From the NCBI GenBank assembly GCA_964422145.1, contig CAYQZV010000009.1, forward strand, positions 1 to 64,000: a DNA stretch of 64,000 bases, given 5' to 3'. Each line of letters starts with the position of its first letter. Positions within the stretch are counted from its first letter, which is position 1. Source of the stretch: JACNKV01 sp964422145. GTDB lineage: Bacteria; Fidelibacterota; Marinisomatia; Marinisomatales; JACNKV01. Shown here one piece after another: positions 17,735 to 26,545 of the stretch. The position numbers and the translations under genes are program-made. The notes below the pieces were generated by a model that searched no databases, had not been told where the DNA came from, and saw only the letters and a program-made list of their open reading frames with translations.

Positions 17735-18622
17735 ATGAATAAATGGGTTAAAGCATTTCGTCTGCGAACATTACCGCTAGCCTTTTCCTGTGTGATCATG
17801 GGAAGCGGATTGGCGATGGCGGAAGGCCAATTAAATTGGACGGTATTTGTCCTTGCTTTGATTACCACATTATTTTTACAGATATTATCTAACCTTGCGA
17901 ACGATTACGGTGATTTTATAAAGGGAACTGATAATGAAGAAAGGATAGGCCCGGATCGAGCTATGCAGAGCGGATTAATTACTAAATCCGAAATGATAAA
18001 GGGAATGTGGGTCACGGTTTTGTTTTGTTCAATCTTTGGTGTTTGGCTGATTTATGAAGGAACGCAAGGCCTTGATCTGCGAAATGCAGGACTATTTGCT
18101 GTCTTAGGCTTAATAGCGATCGGAGCGGCTGTCAAATATACAATGGGGAAAAATCCGTACGGTTATGCAGGGCTGGGTGACCTTTTTGCATTTTTATTTT
18201 TTGGATGGCTGGGTGTCCTCGGTACGTACTTTTTACACACACATTCATTTCATCTCAGCCTGTTGCTTCCGGCATCTGCCATCGGATTTCTCACATCCGC
18301 TGTACTGAATATTAACAATATGCGCGACCATGAGACAGATCAGAATTCAGGCAAGAGAACATTAGCCGTGCGTCTGGGATTCATTTGGGCGAAACGATAT
18401 CATTTTCTCCTTAATTTCTTTGGAGTGTTTCTCATCGTTTGGTTTTTAATCCCGGATATAAAATCAGTGTGGATTTTTCTATTTGGATTCATTTTGTTCT
18501 TAAAACCCAGCCGAGAAATATTCAAAATCCATGATGGTGTCTTATTGGATCCGTTTTTGAAAAAACAGGCAATATCAACGTTCATATTTACAATCCTTTT
18601 TGTTCTTTTCATCAATATCTAA
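17735..18622 (+). CDS. menA: 1,4-dihydroxy-2-naphthoate polyprenyltransferase
   Basis: Inner-membrane UbiA-family prenyltransferase that attaches the polyprenyl side chain to DHNA. The 295-residue protein has about eight hydrophobic helices and both Asp-rich motifs: NDYGDFIKGTDNEERIGP near residue 53 and NNMRDHETDQNSGKRT near residue 195. The RIGPDRAMQSG region is typical of MenA. UbiA relatives also make archaeal-type lipids (DGGGP synthase), but the position between menB and menC-menE favours MenA strongly. No menG/ubiE methyltransferase for the next step is in the window. Confidence 0.95.
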   Translation: MNKWVKAFRLRTLPLAFSCVIMGSGLAMAEGQLNWTVFVLALITTLFLQILSNLANDYGDFIKGTDNEERIGPDRAMQSGLITKSEMIKGMWVTVLFCSIFGVWLIYEGTQGLDLRNAGLFAVLGLIAIGAAVKYTMGKNPYGYAGLGDLFAFLFFGWLGVLGTYFLHTHSFHLSLLLPASAIGFLTSAVLNINNMRDHETDQNSGKRTLAVRLGFIWAKRYHFLLNFFGVFLIVWFLIPDIKSVWIFLFGFILFLKPSREIFKIHDGVLLDPFLKKQAISTFIFTILFVLFINI

Positions 18623-18646
18623 TGATCGTTTCGGTTTGAATTAACC

Positions 18647-20593
18647 ATGAAAGCAAATTGGCATAAACGCACACTGCAATTTTATCAACCAGCAGGGACA
18701 TCTCGCGGAATAATGAGCACCCGCGATGTTTGGTATATTACCTTAAGAGAAAATGGTGTGACAGGAATCGGAGAATGTGCTCCGTTGCCCGGACTTTCTC
18801 TTGATGATATTCCACAGATTGAAACCATGCTTGAAAAAGTCTGTGACGAACCGATAACGTATATTCATAACTTGGATATCCTCGTAGATTTTCCATCGAT
18901 TCGTTTTGGTCTGGAGATGGCGGATTTGGATCTAAAAAACAGCGGTGGACAATCCTATTATCCGGTTTCAAAATCAGCAGAAATCCATATAAACGGGTTA
19001 ATTTGGATGGGTGATTCAAACTATTTGCTTAAACAGACCGAAACAAAATTAGACGAAAAGTGGAAATGCATTAAATTGAAAATCGGGGCATTAGATTTTC
19101 ATTCGGAATTGGATATGCTCAGCACAATCCGCGAGAGATTTAATCAAGATCAACTGGAACTTCGTGTGGATGCAAACGGAGCGTTTTCAAAGAAAGACGT
19201 CTTCAAAAAATTAGATAGATTATCCGCATTTGATATTCATTCCATTGAACAGCCGGTAGCAGCCGGGCAATGGGATCTTATGGAAAAATTATGCAAATTA
19301 TCTCCAATCCCGATTGCCTTGGATGAAGAACTGATTCCGTTAACTGATGAAAAATCAAGAATTGAAATACTGGAGCAAATCAAACCAAACTATATTGTGT
19401 TAAAACCAAGTTTGTTAGGCGGATTTTCCGAAACGGAAAAATGGATAGCACTCGCTGAAGAAAGACAAATCGGTTGGTGGGTCACATCCGCATTGGAATC
19501 AAATATTGGATTGAATGCTCTATATCAATGGACCAGCAAAATCAAACCAAAAGGCTTTCAAGGATTAGGAACCGGGAAGTTATTTGTAAACAATACTCCT
19601 TCATCGCTAACGATAAAACAGGGGACGCTAACCCGATCGTCATCATCCATTTGGAAGGATATTCACACATTAACCTCTGAATGGATGAACGATGAAAAGC
19701 AGATGGTATTTCACACATCCGGGTCTACAGGCTCTCCCAAGAAAATAGAAGTTAATAAACGGAACATAAAAAACTCGATTGAACTAACACGAAAGTCATT
19801 TGGCTTGGAAGAAGGAGATACCGCGTTACTTTGTTTGCCGGTAAACTACATCGCAGGAAAAATGATGGTGATACGATCGTTGGACATCGGAATGAACCTT
19901 ATCGTTTCTGATCCGTCTTCATCACCCTTACGAGATGTAGAGGAACAAATTGGTTTTGCTGCGATGGTTCCGCTTCAGTTGGAAAATTCAATTGAAGATT
20001 TATCAAAGGTCAAGACCTTACTCATTGGCGGCGCAAAAGTGGATGAATCCCTGATAAACAGACTTCAATCAGTATCCACTCAAATATATGAGACTTACGG
20101 GATGACAGAAACCTTAACGCATGTAGCCATTAAACCTCTGAATGGGAAAGATCGTGCGGAAGTATTTCAAGCGTTAGAAGGGGTACTGTTTGGGCAGGAT
20201 GAACGAGGATGCTTGGTGATCTACGCCCCGGATTTGAATCCTGAACCTGTAATAACAAATGACATAGTTGAGTTATTTAATGCATGTTCATTCAAGTGGC
20301 TGGGGCGGTATGATCGCGTGATCAATTCCGGAGGGATTAAGATCATCCCTGAAACTGTTGAAGAGAAATTACGATCTGTGATATCAAAGAGACGTTTTTT
20401 CGTTTCGGGGATGAAAGATAATGTGTTGGGTGAGAAAGTTGTTCTAGTCGTTGAAGGGGATCAAATAGACATCTCTTTCGATCATTTGGATCAATACGAA
20501 AAGCCAAAGGAAACTATTTTTGCTAAAGATTTTGCAGAAACCCACACCGGGAAAGTTGATCGAAATAAGACAATGGAGTTAATAAAGAATTAA
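18647..20593 (+). CDS. menC-menE: Fused o-succinylbenzoate synthase (MenC) and o-succinylbenzoate-CoA ligase (MenE)
   Basis: One 648-residue reading frame contains two enzymes for consecutive menaquinone steps. Residues 1 to about 325 form an enolase-superfamily MenC: KLK (Lys143, Lys145), RVDAN with Asp174, IEQP with Glu201, LDEE with Asp226 and Lys253 in VLKPS. Residues about 350 to 648 form an adenylate-forming MenE: phosphate loop HTSGSTGSPKK (356-366), YGMTET (484-489), GRYDRVINSGGIK and the catalytic C-terminal lysine 636 in TGKVDR. All catalytic residues I looked for are present in both halves, so both are likely active. The MenE half is short, as in Bacteroidota. The stop overlaps the next start by one base. 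Confidence 0.93.
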   Translation: MKANWHKRTLQFYQPAGTSRGIMSTRDVWYITLRENGVTGIGECAPLPGLSLDDIPQIETMLEKVCDEPITYIHNLDILVDFPSIRFGLEMADLDLKNSGGQSYYPVSKSAEIHINGLIWMGDSNYLLKQTETKLDEKWKCIKLKIGALDFHSELDMLSTIRERFNQDQLELRVDANGAFSKKDVFKKLDRLSAFDIHSIEQPVAAGQWDLMEKLCKLSPIPIALDEELIPLTDEKSRIEILEQIKPNYIVLKPSLLGGFSETEKWIALAEERQIGWWVTSALESNIGLNALYQWTSKIKPKGFQGLGTGKLFVNNTPSSLTIKQGTLTRSSSSIWKDIHTLTSEWMNDEKQMVFHTSGSTGSPKKIEVNKRNIKNSIELTRKSFGLEEGDTALLCLPVNYIAGKMMVIRSLDIGMNLIVSDPSSSPLRDVEEQIGFAAMVPLQLENSIEDLSKVKTLLIGGAKVDESLINRLQSVSTQIYETYGMTETLTHVAIKPLNGKDRAEVFQALEGVLFGQDERGCLVIYAPDLNPEPVITNDIVELFNACSFKWLGRYDRVINSGGIKIIPETVEEKLRSVISKRRFFVSGMKDNVLGEKVVLVVEGDQIDISFDHLDQYEKPKETIFAKDFAETHTGKVDRNKTMELIKN

Positions 20594-21507
20594 TGCTTTC
20601 CGGTATTCATATTCTATTGACCTATAAATGCACCTACGAGTGTGATCATTGTTTTCTGTATTCAAGTCCGTCTGCAGAGGGGACTATGATGCTTCCTCAA
20701 ATCATGGAAATATTAGACGAAGCACAAAAAATCGGTAGTATTGAATGGATCTTTTTTGAAGGCGGTGAGCCTTTTCTTTTTTATCCCTTATTGTGTGAAG
20801 GAATCAAACTGGCGAAAGAAAAGGGATTTAGTACAGGGATTGTCACAAATGCGTATTGGGCAACATCTGTCGAACGAGCTGAACGAAAATTAAAACCGCT
20901 TTTTGATTTAGGATTAGATTCTTTGAGTATCAGTGATGATTCATTTCATGCGCAAATTAAGGAAACCAATCCTGCGGAGAATGCAATTAACGCGGCAAAG
21001 AAGCTCGGGATACCTAGCTCAACAATTTGCATTGAGAAACCATTCGTAGAAACAAAGCCGAATCAAGAACACGGAAAAGGAACGTCCGTGATCGGCGGCG
21101 GTGCTATGTTTAAGGGAAGGGCTGTTGAAACACTGACATCCGGGTTGCCAAATCGAGATTGGCGTGAACTCAATAAATGTCTTTATGAAGATTTCAAATC
21201 ACCGTCTAGAGTCCACGTGGATGCTTATGGGCATGTCCACTTATGCCAGGGAATCAGCTTAGGTAACATGCTTGAGAAACCATTATCTGAATTGATCAGG
21301 GAATATAATGTTGAATCACATCCGATCTGTGAGCCGCTTCATTATGGTGGTCCGGCTGAATTAGCAAAACGGTATAATATAAATCACAATGATCAATATG
21401 TTGATGAATGCCATTTTTGCTATAGATTACGCCAATCTCTCACTGAAGAGTTTCCATTACATCTTGCACCAAAACACGTGTACGGATTAAGTAAGAAAAT
21501 TAAATAA
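20593..21507 (+). CDS. Radical SAM protein with extra C-terminal cysteines, function unknown
   Basis: The 304-residue protein has the radical SAM 4Fe-4S motif Cys13-x3-Cys17-x2-Cys20 and the SAM-binding GGEP at 57-60. The C-terminal part has five more cysteines (196, 218, 246, 273, 276), including CHFC, a pattern that could hold an auxiliary cluster as in SPASM/Twitch-type maturases. Histidines and glycines in the middle (GKGTSVIGGGAMFKGRAVE) are unusual. The ATG shares a base with the menC-menE stop, and a DsrE-like gene follows 16 nt later. Its substrate cannot be inferred. Position suggests co-expression with quinone synthesis, but not necessarily a role in it. Confidence 0.85.
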   Translation: MLSGIHILLTYKCTYECDHCFLYSSPSAEGTMMLPQIMEILDEAQKIGSIEWIFFEGGEPFLFYPLLCEGIKLAKEKGFSTGIVTNAYWATSVERAERKLKPLFDLGLDSLSISDDSFHAQIKETNPAENAINAAKKLGIPSSTICIEKPFVETKPNQEHGKGTSVIGGGAMFKGRAVETLTSGLPNRDWRELNKCLYEDFKSPSRVHVDAYGHVHLCQGISLGNMLEKPLSELIREYNVESHPICEPLHYGGPAELAKRYNINHNDQYVDECHFCYRLRQSLTEEFPLHLAPKHVYGLSKKIK

Positions 21508-21523
21508 CCAATTAGGAGAATAC

Positions 21524-21859
21524 ATGATATTTCTATATTTAAACTCGGATAAAATGGGTCATGGAGATGCTGAACTTGGGAAAAAACTGATGACGAAGTT
21601 CTTAGAAGAATTGTTAAAAACTGACGAAAAAATTGATATGATCGGCTGTGTGAATTCAGGAGTAAACCTCACAACCGAAGGAAGTAATGTTATTGAAACA
21701 CTAAAAGAATTTGAGCTAAGAGGAGCAAGGATTGCAACCTGCGGAACATGCCTTGAATATCATAACATAAAAGATAAATTAATGGTAGGTGAAGTTGGAA
21801 CCATGGCGCAAGGTGTTGCGATCATGACCCAAGCTGATAAAGTTATTCGCCCTAATTAA
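21524..21859 (+). CDS. Small DsrE/YedF-like protein
   Basis: A 111-residue protein of the DsrE/DsrF-like fold. It resembles the C-terminal domain of YedF, a protein linked with selenium and sulfur transfer. Cysteines are at 42 (IGCVNSGV), 73 and 76 (CGTCLEYH), followed by KLMVGEVGTM. The N-terminal TusA-like domain of full YedF is absent. It follows the radical SAM gene by 16 nt with an AGGAGA ribosome site and seems to close this operon. A role in handling persulfide or selenium for the radical SAM neighbour is speculation. The stop codon directly abuts the stop codon of the opposing gene. Confidence 0.78.
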   Translation: MIFLYLNSDKMGHGDAELGKKLMTKFLEELLKTDEKIDMIGCVNSGVNLTTEGSNVIETLKEFELRGARIATCGTCLEYHNIKDKLMVGEVGTMAQGVAIMTQADKVIRPN

Positions 21860-24800
21860 TTATTTCAGCAGAATCATCTTTTTCGTTTGGCTGAACGTTT
21901 CAGTTTTTAACTGATAGATATACAGCCCCGCACTGACAGATTTTCCGTATTGATCCTTTCCGTTCCATTGTACGGAATGATTCCCCGCTTCAAACGATGA
22001 ATGAAGCAACCGGTTTACTTCTCTTCCGGTTACGTCATAAATCAATAATTCTACGAAAGAAGGTAAAGATAAGCTGAATCGTATATTTGTAACTGGATTA
22101 AATGGATTGGGATAATTTTGATCCAATGAAAATGTTCCAACTATATTCTGATTATTATCAGTCGAAAGAGGTTCATATGTGCTGTTTTGCTGTCCGGGAG
22201 TTCCGTAATCCACTGATGCAGCCCATGCAGTAGATTCTGAATTATCCAATCCCGGATTGATTAATTCTAACGTTGGTCCGTTTCCGTCTGGTCCAGTCGG
22301 CCAAGGACTATTATCATCATATTGAACAGAGTCGATCAACGTTCCGTTTGAATGAAAGATTCTGATTTGATCTCCGCTCCCGCTTAGCCCAAATCCCATT
22401 GGACCAATTACATTTGACACTTCAGGGAACGCGGATGAAAACTGGTTTATATCCTTTGCGATGATTAAATAATGATTCGGAGATACAATGATTCCATCCG
22501 GAATTGTAAAGACATGTGCGTCATCATCATCTTTCACGAGCCAACCTGAAATATCAATGGATGTCTCTCCCGGATTATGAAGTTCAATCCAATCGTCAGG
22601 ATCAAAACTAACTGTGGAGTTATAATTAATTTCATTGATTACGATCGTTCCGGGTGTTTCTCCGCTGGACTCAAAGTTGGCGGTAAGATAAAACGGATCT
22701 GTGACCGATATAGTCATTTCCGCCGTTGAATCGGGAAATTCACTCCAGCCTGCAAACTCAAATCCTTCATTTGGGATAGCTGTTACTTGTATTGGAACCG
22801 TAGGGAAATAATATCCATTCCAATTTGATTCAGAAATTTCCAGTGAATTAATCTGGACTGAGCCCTGATTTTCTGAGTTGATTTGAATATTGATCAATGC
22901 GATATTCGTGAGACCAAACTCATCTCGGATGTGCATCCGTGCATAGGGTTGTCGATAATTTATAAAATTATACATCGTGTTGATGTCATTATTCCAATTG
23001 ACTACTGATCCTTCACCCCAGCAGCATCCGCCGCCCCATGGTATAGCCCATCGATCATGGTGAGCAGGGATCAAATTCTCGATGGTATTAATGGATGCAT
23101 CCAATCGAGAATTCATACCATTTGAAGTAAAGATAGAATTGATCATGTCGCAATAGAGATTAATAAATCGATTTTTGAAATGATCGTTCTCCATCATCTT
23201 ACGGAATAAAAACGTACTCCACGGAGGATTAGGCCAACCCGGTCCGTAAGGATCTAATGCGAATTCAAGCGTATTGAACGTAAACGCGTTTGCATCCCAT
23301 ATCCCAAAACTAAAGTCCATATCAAAAATGATCCAGCGCCACTTTCCTTCAGGACGGTGATCTCGCCAAAATTTTATATTATTTCCCGGCCAATCACGAT
23401 TATCAGAAAATATTTGGAACGCCTGATATTTTAAATAATTATCGATATCAATCCATTGCTCCAGTGCAGTTTGAGTCAAAGGATCGTTCATATCGTTTTG
23501 TTCTACATATTGAATGAGATTCAAGTAATCTGTATTTGTTCCATGGATGGCGTCTCCACCGTTTTCCAAAAGATCAATGTTTTCCGGATCTATTAGATGG
23601 TGGGATGCCAGAAAATGTTCATTGATCTTTTCCCGAAGATTGAATATCCCCCAGTACTCTCCGTTGACATAAACAATACTGGGTCTGTATTGCTGATGGT
23701 CAATGTTTAGTCCTTCGATTAAACTGGTGGTGAATCCGTCTCGCAGCATGGTTGATATCCAATCATTTCCGGAATTTCGAAGGACAAAGGCTTCATATGT
23801 ATTTACGGTATTATCCGGAAAGATAGGATAATCAAATTGTGTAGGACCGTATTGTCCTCGAGCAAAGATTGACATGGATTTCTGCGGATATCCACGGCTC
23901 CAACCGCCAAAGATTTTCACGCCGGCATTTGCATTATATCCGGTGCCGTCTTGCTCTAAGATTTCAAAATGGATGGGGCGTTCCCAATCCTGCCAGAAAT
24001 TTGCACCAAAATGCGGGAAATCAGAGCTGGCATTAGGACCCATCTCATAAATCCCTGTATTTTCGTCAAAGAGATTTGCAGGTTCAGTAGAAAGGAAAAC
24101 AACTGGAACTGTTTCCAGAGATTCTTCAAAAACATATGTCTTTGATTGTATCTTTGAATCTACCCACCCGGTTAAAAAGGCTTTAGCTCGAATCACGGTG
24201 TTATTATTAATTGGGATGGGATACTCATATAAAAAAGAAGTTTCTGTCGGTTCGGTACCGTCTAATGTGAAGTAAATATTGGACGAGGATTCCTCAGAAC
24301 TTAGCGAGATGTATAATGTCTGTGTTGAAGGATAAAAGCCGGACGGTAAGGAAAAAACAGGGGAGAGGAGTGCTCCGTAATAAGATGATGTATTATTTGT
24401 GGTGCCGGGAGTAGGATTTTCAAACAACCCCCACGTGTCACTTTCCGTTATTCTTCCAAATGAAATATCCCTGTAGATAACACCTGTAAAGACAGAATCA
24501 ACCGTTTCGCCGATTGGCGTTGACAGGATTACATCTTCTCCGTCAGAACTGATTTTAAAATTAGTATGCAATAAAAAAGCGGGTAAATCTATGGATGGAT
24601 GCGGTTCGCGCACGTTGTCTTGAATTGTATTATATCCCAATGTCAAAAAAGGGATGCAACTCATGTCAGACGATGTTGAGGAATAATTGTGTACCTCAAT
24701 CGCTAAAACATTTTCTCCTTGGAGAAGCGGAAAGTCGTTCAGATCAATCCACACAGACTCAGGAAATCCGCCTTGGTAAATTTCGGCTTCATGGAGGGCA

Positions 24801-25429
24801 TCAGCCGGCTCATAATATTCGACGGATGTATAAGGTTCTCCCATATTACAGCGTGAGATTTCCTGACCGTTTAAATAGGCAATGTATCCATCATCAAAAT
24901 CGACATTAAACACTGCTTTTTCAATAATGGAAGGATCATCTATCATAATCGATTTACGCACAAAAACGGAAATCGTCTGAGAAAAAGTGGTATTATCATC
25001 GCCATCACCATACCCGAATCCGCTTTGTCCGGTTAACCAGCTTGAATCATCAAATGATAATTCGCTCCATCCTGATGTCGGGTTGGTGAATCCAATGTGA
25101 TACTTCCATACATCTCCCCAATCAATCACAGCATCCCACTGAGATACAATGTCCTTCCTATTTTTTCCTGAAGCCATAACAACCAAGAATTCATTCGGAT
25201 TCAAGGTGATATTCGGGAACGTCCATTGATCTAAATCTCCCGAGTCGTCGGTAAGCCCAAAACCGGTTAAATCTATATTGCCATCGGAATTATTATAGAG
25301 TTCAATCCAGTCAGGGGTATCACCATCTTCATCATAAAATGTATCGCCGTTACTGGACATGACTTCATTAATTTGAACCGATTGTCCAAATAAAAACGAT
25401 ATGAATAATATGTAAGACAGATATTTCAT
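21860..25429 (-). CDS. Secreted CotH-family multidomain protein with type IX sorting tail
   Basis: A 1189-residue exported protein. It begins with a signal peptide (about 1-16), then a lamin-tail domain (18-90; INEVMSSNGD, DWIELYNN), a galactose-binding-like region (about 105-265), a chitobiase-type C-terminal domain (385-425; YFTLDGTEPTE), a CotH kinase-like domain (about 445-840; VKIFGGWSR, SDNRDWPGNN, FDMDFSFG), an InlB-type beta repeat (850-920), a second lamin-tail domain (928-1040) and a type IX tail (1100-1189; QNYPNPFNP, then SAGLYIYQLKT and KKMILLK). CotH proteins are atypical secreted kinases, and the FDMD motif would supply the metal-binding aspartate. It is likely exported across the outer membrane and attached to the surface or released. 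Its biological target is unknown. Confidence 0.9.
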   Translation of the reverse strand: MKYLSYILFISFLFGQSVQINEVMSSNGDTFYDEDGDTPDWIELYNNSDGNIDLTGFGLTDDSGDLDQWTFPNITLNPNEFLVVMASGKNRKDIVSQWDAVIDWGDVWKYHIGFTNPTSGWSELSFDDSSWLTGQSGFGYGDGDDNTTFSQTISVFVRKSIMIDDPSIIEKAVFNVDFDDGYIAYLNGQEISRCNMGEPYTSVEYYEPADALHEAEIYQGGFPESVWIDLNDFPLLQGENVLAIEVHNYSSTSSDMSCIPFLTLGYNTIQDNVREPHPSIDLPAFLLHTNFKISSDGEDVILSTPIGETVDSVFTGVIYRDISFGRITESDTWGLFENPTPGTTNNTSSYYGALLSPVFSLPSGFYPSTQTLYISLSSEESSSNIYFTLDGTEPTETSFLYEYPIPINNNTVIRAKAFLTGWVDSKIQSKTYVFEESLETVPVVFLSTEPANLFDENTGIYEMGPNASSDFPHFGANFWQDWERPIHFEILEQDGTGYNANAGVKIFGGWSRGYPQKSMSIFARGQYGPTQFDYPIFPDNTVNTYEAFVLRNSGNDWISTMLRDGFTTSLIEGLNIDHQQYRPSIVYVNGEYWGIFNLREKINEHFLASHHLIDPENIDLLENGGDAIHGTNTDYLNLIQYVEQNDMNDPLTQTALEQWIDIDNYLKYQAFQIFSDNRDWPGNNIKFWRDHRPEGKWRWIIFDMDFSFGIWDANAFTFNTLEFALDPYGPGWPNPPWSTFLFRKMMENDHFKNRFINLYCDMINSIFTSNGMNSRLDASINTIENLIPAHHDRWAIPWGGGCCWGEGSVVNWNNDINTMYNFINYRQPYARMHIRDEFGLTNIALINIQINSENQGSVQINSLEISESNWNGYYFPTVPIQVTAIPNEGFEFAGWSEFPDSTAEMTISVTDPFYLTANFESSGETPGTIVINEINYNSTVSFDPDDWIELHNPGETSIDISGWLVKDDDDAHVFTIPDGIIVSPNHYLIIAKDINQFSSAFPEVSNVIGPMGFGLSGSGDQIRIFHSNGTLIDSVQYDDNSPWPTGPDGNGPTLELINPGLDNSESTAWAASVDYGTPGQQNSTYEPLSTDNNQNIVGTFSLDQNYPNPFNPVTNIRFSLSLPSFVELLIYDVTGREVNRLLHSSFEAGNHSVQWNGKDQYGKSVSAGLYIYQLKTETFSQTKKMILLK

Positions 25430-25462
25430 TTAAGAATCTAAGGTTAGAAACAAATATGATAA

Positions 25463-25609
25463 AATGCAGTTAACGATCATGTGAGCAGGGGCACACATTT
25501 AATGGATGCAACCAACGATCAAGGGTTTCCCGTTTCTTCAGGTGTGTATTTTTATACTATAAAAGCGGGTGATTTTTTGCAGACAAAGAAGATGATCTTT
25601 TTGAAATAA
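25463..25609 (+). pseudogene. Orphan type IX secretion C-terminal tail (gene remnant)
   Basis: On the strand opposite to the CotH gene, an open frame from just after a TAA at 25460 reads a degenerate tail: NDHVSRGTH, then DATNDQGFPVSSGVYFY, TIKAGDF and QTKKMIFLK before a TAA stop. This is the typical end of a type IX sorting domain (DATN..G.PVSSGVYFYTIKAGDF..TKKM.LLK), with a Met where a Trp normally precedes DATND. The rest of the gene is missing and no start with a ribosome site is present. I read it as the surviving 3' end of a lost or rearranged surface protein gene. Its sequence differs from the tail of the neighbouring CotH protein, so it is not a simple copy of it. Confidence 0.8.
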
Positions 25610-25711
25610 GATTAAACGTAGAATGTTCATCATTTTTCAATGGATAAAATTGGAAATGATCGAGGAAAAATTGTCGCAAAATAATTCAGTATTAGGTAGT
25701 TTCATACCAAT

Positions 25712-26458
25712 ATGATTACCTGGATTTATACATTTATCACCATTTTTATCATTAGTCTCTTGTCATTTACGGGAGCGCTGACGTTATCATTAAATAAAAA
25801 GACCTTATCCAAAACAATCCAGCTGATGGTCAGTTTTGCGGTTGGCAGTTTGTTTGGTGGAGCGTTTCTCCATTTAATCCCGGAAATTTTTGAACACAGC
25901 AGATCTATTACATTTTCGTCAATGCATATACTGATCGGTATTATTCTATTTTTCCTTTTGGAGAAGATAGTCCGATGGCGTCATTGCCACAATATTGATT
26001 GTGAAAATCATCACACGCATTTGGTTCCGATGAATCTCGTTGGGGACGCCATGCATAACCTCATCGACGGGTTGATTATCGGAGCCGCATTTCAAGTAAG
26101 CATCCCCATGGGGATAGCCACAGCGTTTGCGGTAGCCTTGCATGAATTACCCCAAGAGATCGGAGATTTCGGTGTGCTTGTACAAGGCGGTCTATCCGTA
26201 AAGCGAGCATTGATGTTTAATTTCCTCATTTCACTGACTTCTTTTCTGGGGGCAGGGATTGCATTACTCGTGGGTGAATACTCTCACACATTCATTGATG
26301 CGTTGTTACCTATCACTGCGGGAGGATTTATCTATATTGCAGGCTCTGATCTTATTCCGGAGTTACATCATCAGACCCATATCAAGAAATCGATTCAGCA
26401 ATTGGTTTTTATTCTTCTTGGGCTTGGGATCATGTACCTTCTTAAGATTTTCCATTGA
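25712..26458 (+). CDS. ZIP family metal transporter
   Basis: Inner-membrane importer or exchanger of divalent metals such as zinc. The 248 residues contain about eight helices. Helix 4 has the signature HNLIDGLIIGAAF and helix 5 has ALHELPQEIGDFGVL, the two metal-binding helices of ZIP proteins. A cytoplasmic loop before helix 4 is His-rich (WRHCHNIDCENHHTH), which is typical for the family. The gene stands alone, with the type IX tail remnant upstream and prfB downstream. I see no zinc-regulator site. The metal specificity cannot be told from sequence. Confidence 0.93.
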   Translation: MITWIYTFITIFIISLLSFTGALTLSLNKKTLSKTIQLMVSFAVGSLFGGAFLHLIPEIFEHSRSITFSSMHILIGIILFFLLEKIVRWRHCHNIDCENHHTHLVPMNLVGDAMHNLIDGLIIGAAFQVSIPMGIATAFAVALHELPQEIGDFGVLVQGGLSVKRALMFNFLISLTSFLGAGIALLVGEYSHTFIDALLPITAGGFIYIAGSDLIPELHHQTHIKKSIQQLVFILLGLGIMYLLKIFH

Positions 26459-26545
26459 TATTCAATTATATTTTGTTAATCAACTGAGCGTGTTGTACTT
26501 AGAATCCGTCTTTTGTCACGTGGTTTTTCCGTCGTAAATTTTTCT

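Noticed and set aside
17735..18622. The UbiA-family gene as an archaeal-lipid DGGGP synthase, given the GGGP synthase in the same window
   Set aside because: Its sequence (RIGPDRAMQSG, NDYGDFIKGTD) and its place inside the men gene run fit MenA; the GGGP synthase gene is almost 30 kb away.
25502..25609. Short plus-strand frame starting at an ATG within the type IX tail remnant, as a possible small gene
   Set aside because: It consists only of the end of a sorting domain, lacks a ribosome site and a signal peptide, so it is better read as a gene remnant.
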